Of a DNA stretch of 64,000 bases, positions 45,824 through 54,146 are shown one piece after another. Position 1 is the stretch's first letter, and every line of letters starts with the position of its first letter. This DNA comes from JACQAP01 sp035275265 (GTDB taxonomy: Bacteria > Pseudomonadota > Gammaproteobacteria > Burkholderiales > JACQAP01). The position numbers and the translations under genes were made by a program. The notes beneath the pieces were generated by a model. The model was not told the DNA's origin. It worked only from the letters and a program-made list of their open reading frames with translations, and searched no databases. Location of the stretch: positions 28,511 through 92,510 of the forward strand of contig DATENC010000021.1 of NCBI GenBank assembly GCA_035275265.1, read 5' to 3'.

Positions 45824-47053
45824 CTATCCGGGGCCAAATCTGGATAGATTCCGAGCGCCGCGTGTCTTGGACGCGAGCAGCCGGTCATAGACCGACATAT
45901 ATGCGTTTACCATCACATCCATCCCGAACCGCTGCTCAGCCGCGCGCCGTGCTTGCGAGCCGCGATGTTTGCATAGCTCGGTACTGTCTGCATAGACGCG
46001 AATCGCGCGCGCCATGCTTTCCACATTTTCCGCAGGCACAAGAGTTCCGGACACGTCCGCCTCGATCAATTCGGGATTGCCGCCGACGCGCGTTGCCACC
46101 ATCGGCAGGCCGCTGGCCATTGCCTCCAGGACGGTGTTCGAGACGCCTTCGGAGATAGAAGGCAGCACGAACAAGTCCAGTCCGCGCATGATGCGCGGCA
46201 CGTCGTCACGCTCGCCGGCAAGCCAGGCGAGCCCGGCTGCTCCGCCCTGCTCCAGGACGGATCGCACCTGTTCTTTCAGCGGCCCATTCCCGACCATCAC
46301 CAGGCGCAGGCGGCGGGCACCGTCCGGAACCAGCTGCAATAGCCGCACAAACGCCCGCGCCAGGGCGACGGGGTCCTTGACTGCCTGCATGCGCCCGACT
46401 GTGCCGATGACAAACTGGTCGGGTCCGGCAAAACCCTCACAAGGCAGTGGTTCGCGACCACCGCGTGCGGGGTGAAATAGTTCCGTGTCAACGCCGTTAT
46501 AAAGTTGCGCGATCTTAGCGGTGGGCACACGGATTTTCTCGTGGAGGTAGCGCTCCAGGTCCTTCGAGAGTGCAATGTACTGGTGCACGAACGGCTTCAT
46601 CGCCCGTCGCACCCACTGGTATTTGCGGTTGCTGCCATCGAGATCCCCCAAGTTGTGGCCATGCTCGCCGTGGACGCGCACCGGCACTCGGGCCAATGCG
46701 GCCGGCAACATTCCCTCGAGAGTGCCCAAGTTGCGCGTGTGGACAATGGCTGGGCGCAGTTGCATGAACAATCGCCACAGCTTGACGTGGAGGATCGGAC
46801 TGTTACCAAGAGGTTTATTGAGTGCGAATACGGAAACGTCACGCTTGATACGCCGACGAAACTCGGTGTAGTCCGTCAAGCAGATAATCGCGTGCCGAAA
46901 GCGTTCCGCGGGGATGCGATTGATCAAGTTTACCAGTCCGTTCTCAAGTCCGCCCGTATCGAGGCGATAGATTACGTGGGCAACCAAAGGCACGCCCCGG
47001 GTTCCGACCCCAGTGGCGGCGGGCCCAGAATCAAGGCCGGGCGTGTCGTCCAT
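45824..47053 (-). CDS. Exosortase A system glycosyltransferase (TIGR03088-like)
   Basis: A 409-residue GT4 enzyme of the second exosortase-A-linked subfamily. The core starts at VPLVAHVIYRLDTGGLENGL, preceded by about 20 variable residues, so the real start may be internal. Other marks are VHTRNLGTLEGMLPAALARV, RVHGEHGHNLGDLDGSNRKY, QLYNGVDTELFHPARGG, IGTVGRMQAVKDPVALARAF and SISEGVSNTVLEAMASGLPM at the donor site. It is upstream of amidotransferase 1 in the minus-strand run and downstream of the TIGR03006-type deacetylase, the usual neighbourhood for this family. Confidence 0.9.
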   Translation of the reverse strand: MDDTPGLDSGPAATGVGTRGVPLVAHVIYRLDTGGLENGLVNLINRIPAERFRHAIICLTDYTEFRRRIKRDVSVFALNKPLGNSPILHVKLWRLFMQLRPAIVHTRNLGTLEGMLPAALARVPVRVHGEHGHNLGDLDGSNRKYQWVRRAMKPFVHQYIALSKDLERYLHEKIRVPTAKIAQLYNGVDTELFHPARGGREPLPCEGFAGPDQFVIGTVGRMQAVKDPVALARAFVRLLQLVPDGARRLRLVMVGNGPLKEQVRSVLEQGGAAGLAWLAGERDDVPRIMRGLDLFVLPSISEGVSNTVLEAMASGLPMVATRVGGNPELIEADVSGTLVPAENVESMARAIRVYADSTELCKHRGSQARRAAEQRFGMDVMVNAYMSVYDRLLASKTRGARNLSRFGPG

Positions 47054-47207
47054 ACAAGCGGTACTCGGGGTAGATCAAGGGTTCAACCAATGCACTCGCG
47101 TGCGCCAGGCAATGCGTCCCAGCGCACGGCGTCGCCGTTCGCAAGCTTCCTCACACCGAGTTCTGCGCCCGGGGCAAGTCCAGTTCTGCGGTCGGAATGG
47201 CGAGGCT

Positions 47208-48056
47208 TCACGTACGTAACCCAAAAACCTGGTCCATCGGAGCCCACGCGAAGTCGGTGAGCAACCGGCGCAGGCGCGCCTCGGTCCGATCGAGGTTCAG
47301 ATAATGGCGAAACCTTGTTTTTGCGCTTATGCCCTGGATTCGCGGCTGCTCCGGATCTATCTCCCATGGATGCAAATAGAATATGCACGGCTGCCGGTCA
47401 ACCGTGTTGACGCGCTTGAGACACCAGCGGGACACGCTATAAGGCAGAAGGCGAAAATAGCCGCCGCCGCCCGCCGGCAGGTTGCGACTAAAGAGTCTCA
47501 CCGTAGTCACCGGCAGTTCCAACAGCCCGCCCCCGCCTTCGGGATAGAACGCGAAGCGTGGCGCCCCGGGCATCCCGTAGTGATCATGGCGTATTGGATA
47601 GATGCTCGAGCTGTACCGGTATCCCGCCTCGCCCAGGCACTCGAGCGCCCACTGATTGCTATGGCCGATGGAGAAGCTCGGAGCCCGGTAGCCCTGTACC
47701 GCGACACCGCCAACATTCTCGAGAAGCACCTTCGAACGGGTAATGTCCTGCAGGAACTCTTCCCGGTCCTGCTCGGTTGCCCGTTGATGCGCATAGCCGT
47801 GGCAAGCCAGCTCGTGGCCCTGCGCGACAATCCGGCGCACAAGGGCCGGGTATCGCTCCGCGACCCATCCCAACATGAAGTAGGTCGCGTGGGCTTTGTG
47901 CTCGTCCAGTATCGCCAATGTAGCGTCGACGTTGCGCTCGACCCGGCACGGCAGCCGGTCCCAATCCTCTGGTGCGATTTGAGAGGCAAAGGCGGAGACA
48001 TGAAAGTAATCTTCCACGTCTATGGTCATTGCGTTCCGGATCGATTGGGGAATCAT
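47208..48056 (-). CDS. Polysaccharide deacetylase, exosortase A-associated (DUF3473 type)
   Basis: A 282-residue NodB-family deacetylase of the exosortase A type (TIGR03006-like). It opens with AMTIDVEDYFHVSAFA, where Asp13, Glu15 and Asp16 form the modified motif 1 of this group, then HATYFMLGWVAERYPALVRR, GHELACHGYAHQR with the metal His pair, and QGYRAPSFSIGHSNQWALEC. The C-terminal DUF3473 part ends with CIFYLHPWEIDPEQPR. It probably deacetylates amino sugars of the EPS repeat unit. It is the first gene of the 14-gene minus-strand run; the 422-nt gap upstream should hold the promoter. Confidence 0.92.
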   Translation of the reverse strand: MIPQSIRNAMTIDVEDYFHVSAFASQIAPEDWDRLPCRVERNVDATLAILDEHKAHATYFMLGWVAERYPALVRRIVAQGHELACHGYAHQRATEQDREEFLQDITRSKVLLENVGGVAVQGYRAPSFSIGHSNQWALECLGEAGYRYSSSIYPIRHDHYGMPGAPRFAFYPEGGGGLLELPVTTVRLFSRNLPAGGGGYFRLLPYSVSRWCLKRVNTVDRQPCIFYLHPWEIDPEQPRIQGISAKTRFRHYLNLDRTEARLRRLLTDFAWAPMDQVFGLRT

Positions 48057-48478
48057 GGATATCTTGGAGCCACAGATAAACGCGGATACAGGCAGATTTC
48101 AAAAATCAAGGCGCCATTTAGCCACGGAAACACACGGAAAGCACGAAAGGCGTCATGAAACGATGAGCGAAACAGTCAGGCGCGGAACGTCGAGAACAAG
48201 GCGAAGCGATCGAAATCTGAGGTTCCCCTCGAATTTCGCCTTTCACCGGTGGCATTGTAGGATGGTTGTTGCCGGCGAAAAATTGGAACGACCTTGAACG
48301 GGGACTACACCGCCATCACGCGCCGGGTAAGCTGTGTATTAGGGCTTGGCGGGCATCTCCTGTGGTCGCACTTCTCAAACCATCAAACACGTGCCGTGTC
48401 CTCCCCTGGCATGCGGACGGATTGAATTTCCTATTGTTCACGGATACCTCTGCAACCGGGTAGTGGAGCGGAAAGTAG
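48057..48478. other. Divergent promoter region with repeats
   Basis: This 422-nt gap separates the first gene of the 14-gene minus-strand run from the plus-strand FemAB-like gene. Its first 95 nt are repeat units of the CACAGAT and CCACGGAAACACACGGAA type. The remainder (48160-48478) shows no convincing gene and should contain the promoters for both directions, although no clear sigma-70 pair stood out. Confidence 0.45.
48058..48150. repeat. Two intergenic repeat units, both sub-types
   Basis: GAGCCACAGATAAACGCGGA is followed 45 nt later by TTAGCCACGGAAACACACGG, so the two sub-types of the repeat family (CACAGAT type and CCACGGAA type) occur side by side. They lie just upstream of the deacetylase gene. 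Confidence 0.6.
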
Positions 48479-49549
48479 ATGACAATCACCATTGAAAGTG
48501 CAGACAGCAGGGACGAACAAGAATGGACGGCTTACGTCGCCCGCCACGCGGGTGCTCATTTGGCACATTGCTGGGCCTGGAAGGATATTCTCGAAAATGC
48601 GTTCGGCCATGGTTCGCATTTCTTGATTGCCCGCAAGAATATTGAATCCGAGCCGCAAGCCGTTGTCGGTGTTCTACCATTATTTCACGTCAAGAGTTTT
48701 CTCTTCGGCAGTGCGCTGATTGCCGTTCCATATTTGAATGGCGGCGGCGTGCTGGCGGACGATGGAGAAGTAAGACAAGCGCTCGTGGAAGCTGCCAGTA
48801 GCCTGGGTCTCAAACTCGGGGTCAAATACGTGGAGCTCCGCCAGCGCGACCGCTTGCTCGGCGGCGTCACCAATCTATTTGAGCGCAGCCATAAAGTGAT
48901 ATTGCTCCTGCCGTTGATAAACGACTCGCAACAGATGTTTATGTCATTCCCGTCCAAACTCCGAAACAAGATTCGGCGGCCGGAGAAAAGTGGTTTCCAT
49001 GTTGAGGAAGTTTCCGGCGCCTCAGAGGATCTTTCACGCATTGAAACGTTCTACGAGGTATTTTCCCATCATATGCGCGATCTGGGTACCCCTGTGTATC
49101 CGAAGAGCTTGTTTGTATCGGTTGCTCGTGCATTTCGTGAGCGCTGCCGGGTACTTCTAGTCTGGTACGAAGGAAAACCCACATCTTGTGGAATGACGAT
49201 AGGCTACAACAACCAGGTGGAGATTCCCTGGGCATCGTCGTTGATGAAATACAATCAATTCAGGCCAAATACTCTGCTTTTCTGGCACGCGATCAAGAGG
49301 GCTTGCGAGGATGGCTATGCGGCCTTCGATTTCGGTCGATCGTCCCCTGACGCAGGAACGTATGAATTCAAACGGCAGTGGGGCAGCGAACCCGCGCCTC
49401 TCTATTGGTACTACGCCGGCGGAGAAGCCAACGTTCCGGATGTCAACCCAAAAAATCCGAAATTCTCGGCGCTGGTGGAGTGCTGGAAGCGTCTGCCCGT
49501 GCCCCTGGCCAATGCCGTCGGGCCTTGGATCACCAGGAGCTTGCCATAG
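48479..49549 (+). CDS. FemAB family protein, exosortase A-associated
   Basis: A 356-residue protein of the FemAB-like group linked to exosortase A (TIGR03019-like), built from two GNAT-type folds. Landmarks are AHCWAWKDILENAFGHGSHF, VGVLPLFHVKSFLFGSALI, VPYLNGGGVLADD, FPSKLRNKIRRPEKSGF, YPKSLFVSVARAF and FDFGRSSPDAGTYEFKRQWG with PLYWYY near the end. FemAB proteins transfer amino acids from aminoacyl-tRNA to peptidoglycan amines, so this protein might place an aminoacyl group on an EPS amino sugar; here carrier-bound amino acids made by the locus are possible donors (inference). It stands alone on the plus strand. Confidence 0.9.
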   Translation: MTITIESADSRDEQEWTAYVARHAGAHLAHCWAWKDILENAFGHGSHFLIARKNIESEPQAVVGVLPLFHVKSFLFGSALIAVPYLNGGGVLADDGEVRQALVEAASSLGLKLGVKYVELRQRDRLLGGVTNLFERSHKVILLLPLINDSQQMFMSFPSKLRNKIRRPEKSGFHVEEVSGASEDLSRIETFYEVFSHHMRDLGTPVYPKSLFVSVARAFRERCRVLLVWYEGKPTSCGMTIGYNNQVEIPWASSLMKYNQFRPNTLLFWHAIKRACEDGYAAFDFGRSSPDAGTYEFKRQWGSEPAPLYWYYAGGEANVPDVNPKNPKFSALVECWKRLPVPLANAVGPWITRSLP

Positions 49550-49576
49550 GTTTTGTGATCGAACTTGAGCGATGGA

Positions 49577-50314
49577 TCACGATTGTTTGAAAATACACAT
49601 GCCATATCGCACCATGCCCGTTCCCTCAATTTCTTCGATCACCTCCATGTCGAACTGGCGTTTCCACTCGCCCAGGCTCTTGTAGTCATTTCCCCCGTCC
49701 ACAGTCTTCCAATACAACTTGGACAACCATCGGAAAGGCTCGGTGCCGAACGCACATGACTCGTAGATAAGTATGTGCCTACCCACGCGCTTGGCTTCGC
49801 GGATGGTGCCGTCCAGATTGTCAACGTGGTGTAAGACGTAGTTGAAAATCACGAAATCGAACGCCCCATCGTCAAATTCAAGTTTGCTCGAATCCATGAC
49901 GGCATACCGTGGGCCGGGGTTTTGTTCTTCAGCATAAGCAACCATCTCGGGTGAGATGTCTACCCCGTAGCAATCACAGCTGTAGTCAACATGCAGGGTG
50001 CCGAGCAAATTTCCCTGCCCACAGCCAATTTCGAGAACTTTCTTCCCCGCGAGGTGGCGGCGTATGGCCTCCGTGTTACGCCTCATGATGCTCGCACGCT
50101 GTTCCTGTATGTGCTTGTCTATGAATAATGCTTTGTAGATGCTCCTTTTAACGACGTTGATCACGTCCAACTTCTTTGCATACATAGCCGGCTTGCTGTG
50201 AACGAACCTATCGAGCCGCATACGCCTTACCCATGGTTTTGAGCATCCTATTTCGAGCCAATCATTTAGTGGCACATCGCACGACAAAGCACAAGGAACA
50301 GGTGATTTTGCCAT
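49577..50314 (-). CDS. Class I SAM-dependent methyltransferase
   Basis: A 245-residue methyltransferase with the Rossmann-type SAM site: motif I VLEIGCGQGNLLGTLH, acidic motif II CYGVDISPEMVAYAEEQ, motif III MDSSKLEFDDGAFDFVIFN and the motif IV-like NYVLHHVDNLDGTI. The N-terminal 45 residues before the domain are variable, and ATG 50221 (MRLDRFVHSKPAMYAK) is a plausible shorter start. It is convergent with FemAB (27 nt between stops). It may methylate an EPS sugar, though a metabolic role cannot be excluded. Confidence 0.82.
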   Translation of the reverse strand: MAKSPVPCALSCDVPLNDWLEIGCSKPWVRRMRLDRFVHSKPAMYAKKLDVINVVKRSIYKALFIDKHIQEQRASIMRRNTEAIRRHLAGKKVLEIGCGQGNLLGTLHVDYSCDCYGVDISPEMVAYAEEQNPGPRYAVMDSSKLEFDDGAFDFVIFNYVLHHVDNLDGTIREAKRVGRHILIYESCAFGTEPFRWLSKLYWKTVDGGNDYKSLGEWKRQFDMEVIEEIEGTGMVRYGMCIFKQS

Positions 50315-50407
50315 CCCCGCGATATGTTTTCATCAAATTGAACACTTTTTTGGGTAATGCTCTTGCAAGGGAAAATCCGGTACGCAGAGCCTACGGCACT
50401 CTGGTTA

Positions 50408-50650
50408 TCACCCCAGCGTGCGCCACCCAAACCCGGAACATTCGCGGCAACCCTGGGTTCCGACCTTGCCGGCACCGTCGCAGGATTCGCATATGATCCA
50501 GATTTGCGTAAGTTCGCTCTTGAACTGGCCGGCGCAGCGCCGGCCGTAGACCGTGCGGTTACAGCGGTGGTTCACCATCTCGACCATATCGGTCAATTGG
50601 CCGCAAACGTTGCAGACACCCAGAGGTTTCGGTTTTCTCAAACGCCGCAT
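50408..50650 (-). CDS. Small zinc-ribbon protein with DnaJ-like CxxCxGxG motif
   Basis: An 80-residue basic protein, start ATG 50650 with GAGG eight bases upstream. It contains a first Cys pair VCNVCGQLTDMVEMVNHRC, the segment VYGRRCAGQFKSEL, then ICESCDGAGKVGTQGCREC followed by SGFGW. Eight Cys in CxxC arrangement suggest two zinc sites, the second resembling the CxxCxGxG repeat of DnaJ. Such proteins may help folding or bind nucleic acid; no function is assigned. It is divergent from the short gene at 50767, with 116 nt between. Confidence 0.65.
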   Translation of the reverse strand: MRRLRKPKPLGVCNVCGQLTDMVEMVNHRCNRTVYGRRCAGQFKSELTQIWIICESCDGAGKVGTQGCRECSGFGWRTLG

Positions 50651-50766
50651 GCGTTTCGCCTCACACACTGAGAGAACTCGGCCCGGCCGTCCTTCCCCGT
50701 CCGGGGCTAGATCGACTACGTTACACTGGCCCAGACACGGACGCACGTATTCAAGAGGAGAGACAA

Positions 50767-50958
50767 ATGCCGGATGAATTCCAGATGGACGAAGTCGATA
50801 AACTGGCCGCACAACTTTTCGTCCAGCGGCTTGGAGCCTGGGTAGTCACCGGACGCCAGGACCGGATCAGGGACAACGAAATCAGCGCTGCCGCCACAAA
50901 CGCTTACCTGGAAGCGGACGCTTTCATGAAAGTCTCCCTCGGGAGAAAGAAACGTTGA
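50767..50958 (+). CDS. Short hypothetical protein
   Basis: A 63-residue protein, start ATG 50767 behind an excellent ribosome binding site (AAGAGGAGAGACAA). It reads as a small soluble helical protein, with DEVDKLAAQLFVQRLGAW, then RIRDNEISAAATNAYLEADA, and a basic end GRKKR. No family was recognised. It is 79 nt before the DUF1415 gene and could be co-transcribed with it. Confidence 0.6.
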   Translation: MPDEFQMDEVDKLAAQLFVQRLGAWVVTGRQDRIRDNEISAAATNAYLEADAFMKVSLGRKKR

Positions 50959-51037
50959 TGCTCTGCCCGTGCGGCATCGTGCGTGTTCATTCGAGGATGC
51001 AATTGCTCTGGACGGTTGTACGGTTGCTGCGAGACTG

Positions 51038-51631
51038 ATGGGAAACGGGTACACCGCGCCGTCCGCGAACGAAGTCATTGCGGCCACGCTCACGTGGCTG
51101 GAGAAGGCTGTGATCGGCCTGAATCTGTGCCCTTTCGCCAAGGCCGTCCACGTTGGCAATCAGATCCGCTACGAAGTCAGCAACGCTCAGACGCCGGAGT
51201 CGCTTCTCACCGACCTCACCCGAGCCTTGCGGACGCTTTCTGCGGCCGATCCCGCGGAAGTCGAGACTACGCTCTTGATTCACCCGCAGGCGCTGGCCGA
51301 TTTTTTGGACTACAACGATTTTCTCGACATCGCAGACGCCGCCATCGAGGAACTCGGCCTCACGGGCATCATTCAAGTGGCAAGCTTTCACCCGCATTAC
51401 CGGTTCGCGGACACCGAGCCGGATGCGATCGAAAACTACAGCAACCGCTCCCCCTACCCCATGCTGCATCTGTTGCGCGAGGCAAGCGTCGAGCGCGCGG
51501 TGGCGCAATTCGCCGATACCGGGCGGATCCCCGACCGCAACATCGAGACGCTGCGCCGCATCGGCCACGAGGGTTGGCATCGCCTCGGGCTTTTCGTGCC
51601 GCCGGATCCTGATGCGAAAACGCGGAAGTAG
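51038..51631 (+). CDS. DUF1415 domain-containing protein
   Basis: A 197-residue protein of the DUF1415 family, found widely in beta- and gammaproteobacteria and of unknown function. Landmarks are TWLEKAVIGLNLCPFAKAVH, the segment TTLLIHPQALADFLDYNDFL, QVASFHPHYRFADTEPDAIE and NYSNRSPYPMLHLLREASVE. The single Cys in NLCPFAK and the FHPHYRF histidines are the conserved candidates for metal or substrate binding. ATG 51038 is chosen because the upstream codons read poorly. The gene is convergent with the cytochrome gene (8 nt between stops). Confidence 0.9.
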   Translation: MGNGYTAPSANEVIAATLTWLEKAVIGLNLCPFAKAVHVGNQIRYEVSNAQTPESLLTDLTRALRTLSAADPAEVETTLLIHPQALADFLDYNDFLDIADAAIEELGLTGIIQVASFHPHYRFADTEPDAIENYSNRSPYPMLHLLREASVERAVAQFADTGRIPDRNIETLRRIGHEGWHRLGLFVPPDPDAKTRK

Positions 51632-51639
51632 CCACTCCC

Positions 51640-52119
51640 CTATTGGAAGGTGAGCAGCCAAGTTATCAGGTCGCCCTTCTCCAGCGGGGTGCAGTCCCGC
51701 TTCAGCAACAGACCGCAATTCTTGCGGAACCATTTCTCGACGAACCATTCATCGGTAAAACGTCGCGTGTTCGCGGAGGGCGCCAGCGGCAGGAACTGGC
51801 GCCTGATCTTGGGGATGTCTTCGAAACTGGAGGTGTCGGGCATGCCGTGACATGCGCGGCACGGAATCTTGTCGTGATGAGCAAACTGCTCGCGACGCGG
51901 ATCCTCGTGATGGCAGGATGCGCAGGAGAGCTCGGAACCGTCCTCGACCCGATGACCGGAGAAGTAGAACGTCTTGCCGCGATCGGCCGAGAACCCGGCA
52001 AAGTCGGGATTGGCCTGACCCGCCAGCACCGCATACCCCGACAGCAACTCTTCCGGGCTCGCGCAGAGGACGGGCGACGCCCAGAGTGTGAAGACGAGCA
52101 ACGGAATCCCTGGCTTCAT
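51640..52119 (-). CDS. DUF1924-like c-type cytochrome with two heme motifs
   Basis: A 159-residue exported cytochrome c. The signal peptide is KPGIPLLVFTLWASPVLCA, which fixes the start at ATG 52119. Heme motif 1 is CASCH in GSELSCASCHHEDPRRE, and a second CxxCH is present as CRACH in HDKIPCRACHGMPDTSSF. The C-terminal part LAPSANTRRFTDEWFVEKWF then RKNCGLLLKRDCTPLEKGDL is the DUF1924/SHP (sphaeroides heme protein) pattern, which normally has only the first heme. The extra CxxCH lies in an insertion of about 25 residues. It should work in periplasmic electron transfer or small-ligand binding. Confidence 0.8.
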   Translation of the reverse strand: MKPGIPLLVFTLWASPVLCASPEELLSGYAVLAGQANPDFAGFSADRGKTFYFSGHRVEDGSELSCASCHHEDPRREQFAHHDKIPCRACHGMPDTSSFEDIPKIRRQFLPLAPSANTRRFTDEWFVEKWFRKNCGLLLKRDCTPLEKGDLITWLLTFQ

Positions 52120-52259
52120 GCCAACCCGAATGCCTCCCTGGTGCGAGTCATTGTGAGGCGATTTGCCGGACTTTGCATCCTCTCGCGGCCGGGGCACCGG
52201 CGGCGATTTCCGCGACCGTGAGGTACACTCGCCCGGAAAAATCCTTCCGGGAGGAAAAA

Positions 52260-53261
52260 ATGAAGCAAGTCGTCTGGGGCATACTCAGCACCGCGAAGAT
52301 CGGGCGGCAGAGGGTCATTCCCGGCATGCAGAAGAGCAAATGGTGCGAAATCCGCGCGATTGCCTCCCGATCCCCGGAATCGGCGCGCGAAGCCGCGGGC
52401 GTGCTTGGCATCCCAAAAGCTTATGGTTCCTACGAGGAATTGCTCGCCGACCCGGAAATCGAGGCCATTTACAACCCGCTTCCCAACCATCTCCACGTGC
52501 CGCTGACGTTGCAGGCCGCGGCGGCCGGCAAGCACGTGCTGTGCGAGAAGCCCATTGCGCTTAACGCCGAGGAAGCCGCGCAACTGCGCGCCGTAGCCGG
52601 CAAGGTGCTCATCATGGAAGCGTTCATGGTGCGCTTTCATCCGCAGTGGCTGCGGGTTCGTGAACACCTTCGCGCGGGCCGGATCGGAACATTGCGCGTG
52701 CTGCAGATGCTTTTTTCCTACTTCAACGTCGATGCCAAGAACATCCGCAACATGGCTGCCATCGGCGGCGGCGCGCTCTACGACATCGGCTGCTATCCGA
52801 TCACCGCCGGCCGGTTTTTCTTCGAATCGGAACCGCAGCGCGCGATTGCGCTGATTGATCGGGACCCGGGCTTCGGCACCGACCGCATGACCAGCGCCCT
52901 GCTGGACTTCGGCGCCGGTCGCCATCTAGATTTCACCGTTTCCACCCAGTGCGCACCCTACCAGCGCATCCAACTATGCGGGTCCGGGGGCCGCATCGAA
53001 GTTCAGATCCCGGTCAACGCACCACAGGGCGAGAAGACCAGCATTTTCATAGACGACGGATCGTCGCTTGCCGGCGCCGGGATCCGCACCGAAACGTTGC
53101 CGGAGAGCGATCAGTATGCGCTTCAGGGTGACGCCTTTTCACGCGCGATTCGCGGCGAAGTATCGCTGCCATACGACGTGGGGGACGCGGTGCAGAGCAT
53201 GCGCGTGATCGACGCATTGTTCCGCTCGGAGAAAAGCGGAAGGTGGGAGACAATTCAGTGA
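52260..53261 (+). CDS. Gfo/Idh/MocA family oxidoreductase
   Basis: A 333-residue NAD(P)-dependent dehydrogenase. The start ATG 52260 follows GGGAGGAAAAA, a strong ribosome binding site. The nucleotide-binding part begins VVWGILSTAKIGRQRVIPGM, with AIYNPLPNHLHVPLTLQA and the family hallmark LCEKPIALNAEEAAQL (EKP lysine). The C-terminal part has AIGGGALYDIGCYPITAGRF with the expected Asp and His-equivalent region. It probably oxidises a sugar, polyol or dihydrodiol; substrate unknown. It leads a plus-strand run of catabolic-type genes to 58040. Confidence 0.9.
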   Translation: MKQVVWGILSTAKIGRQRVIPGMQKSKWCEIRAIASRSPESAREAAGVLGIPKAYGSYEELLADPEIEAIYNPLPNHLHVPLTLQAAAAGKHVLCEKPIALNAEEAAQLRAVAGKVLIMEAFMVRFHPQWLRVREHLRAGRIGTLRVLQMLFSYFNVDAKNIRNMAAIGGGALYDIGCYPITAGRFFFESEPQRAIALIDRDPGFGTDRMTSALLDFGAGRHLDFTVSTQCAPYQRIQLCGSGGRIEVQIPVNAPQGEKTSIFIDDGSSLAGAGIRTETLPESDQYALQGDAFSRAIRGEVSLPYDVGDAVQSMRVIDALFRSEKSGRWETIQ

Positions 53262-53313
53262 AGGGGGAAGGGTAAGCAGTGAAGGGAAGAGAACCTTAAA
53301 AAAGGGGGAGAGA

Positions 53314-54096
53314 ATGCAACGCATTGCGAATCCGGCAAAAGAACTGCTTTCGAAAGGCGGGATCGCTATCGGGATCGGCGTGCGCGCCGTGCGCGGCGTC
53401 GAGATCGCGAGAGTCATGAAAACCGCAGGCTTCGACTGGCTGTTCATCGATCTGGAGCACGGGCCGACGTCGGTGGAGACCGCGTATTCGATCTCGGTGG
53501 CGGCGCTCGACGCCGGTATCGCGCCACTGGTGCGCGTACCGGCCGGCGAACTCGCGCTCGCCACCCGTTGCCTGGACGGCGGTGCGCTCGGCATCGTGAT
53601 GCCGCACGTGGATACGCCGGAGCAAGCGCGTGCCATGGTGGATGCATTCAGGTTCTCGCCGCTCGGACACCGGTCCATAGCGGGTGGCTATCCGCAATTC
53701 GGTTTCGCCGCGGCGCCGGTCAACGAAGTGGTCGTGGGAATGAACGAGGCGACTCTGGTGGTGGCGATGCTGGAAACACCGCGCGCAATAGAAAACGCCG
53801 AGCCGATTGCGGCGGTGCCCGGTATCGACGTCCTGCTGATTGGCACCAACGACCTTTGCCTCGAGATCGGAATTCCGGGTCAGTTGGACCATGAACGCGT
53901 GGCAGCCGCTATAGATACAGTCAGCGGCGCTTGCCGGAAACACGGCAAGTGGCCCGGACTGGGCGGGGTCTACACCAAGGATTTGCTCAAGCGCTACATC
54001 GGGCGCGGGATGCGCATGATCCTCGCGGGCAATGACCTCGGGCTGCTTCTCGGCGCGGCCAGGGATCAGGCCGGCTTCGTGCGAAGCTGCCTGTGA
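53314..54096 (+). CDS. HpcH/HpaI aldolase/citrate lyase family protein
   Basis: A 260-residue class II aldolase of the HpcH/HpaI type, which cleaves or forms C-C bonds with pyruvate or acetyl units using a divalent metal. Landmarks are AGFDWLFIDLEHGPTSVETA (catalytic-type His and acidic residues), PLVRVPAGELALATRCLDGG, ALGIVMPHVDTPEQARAMVD, MLETPRAIENAEPIAAVPGI and LLIGTNDLCLEIGIPG (metal-binding Glu and Asp). It lies 52 nt after the oxidoreductase and just before the cupin gene. The short spacer upstream contains GTGAAGGG repeats. Confidence 0.88.
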   Translation: MQRIANPAKELLSKGGIAIGIGVRAVRGVEIARVMKTAGFDWLFIDLEHGPTSVETAYSISVAALDAGIAPLVRVPAGELALATRCLDGGALGIVMPHVDTPEQARAMVDAFRFSPLGHRSIAGGYPQFGFAAAPVNEVVVGMNEATLVVAMLETPRAIENAEPIAAVPGIDVLLIGTNDLCLEIGIPGQLDHERVAAAIDTVSGACRKHGKWPGLGGVYTKDLLKRYIGRGMRMILAGNDLGLLLGAARDQAGFVRSCL

Positions 54097-54146
54097 GTGC
54101 AACAGGCACGGAAACGCCAGGCTTGATTTCATCGAAAGGAAGTCTC

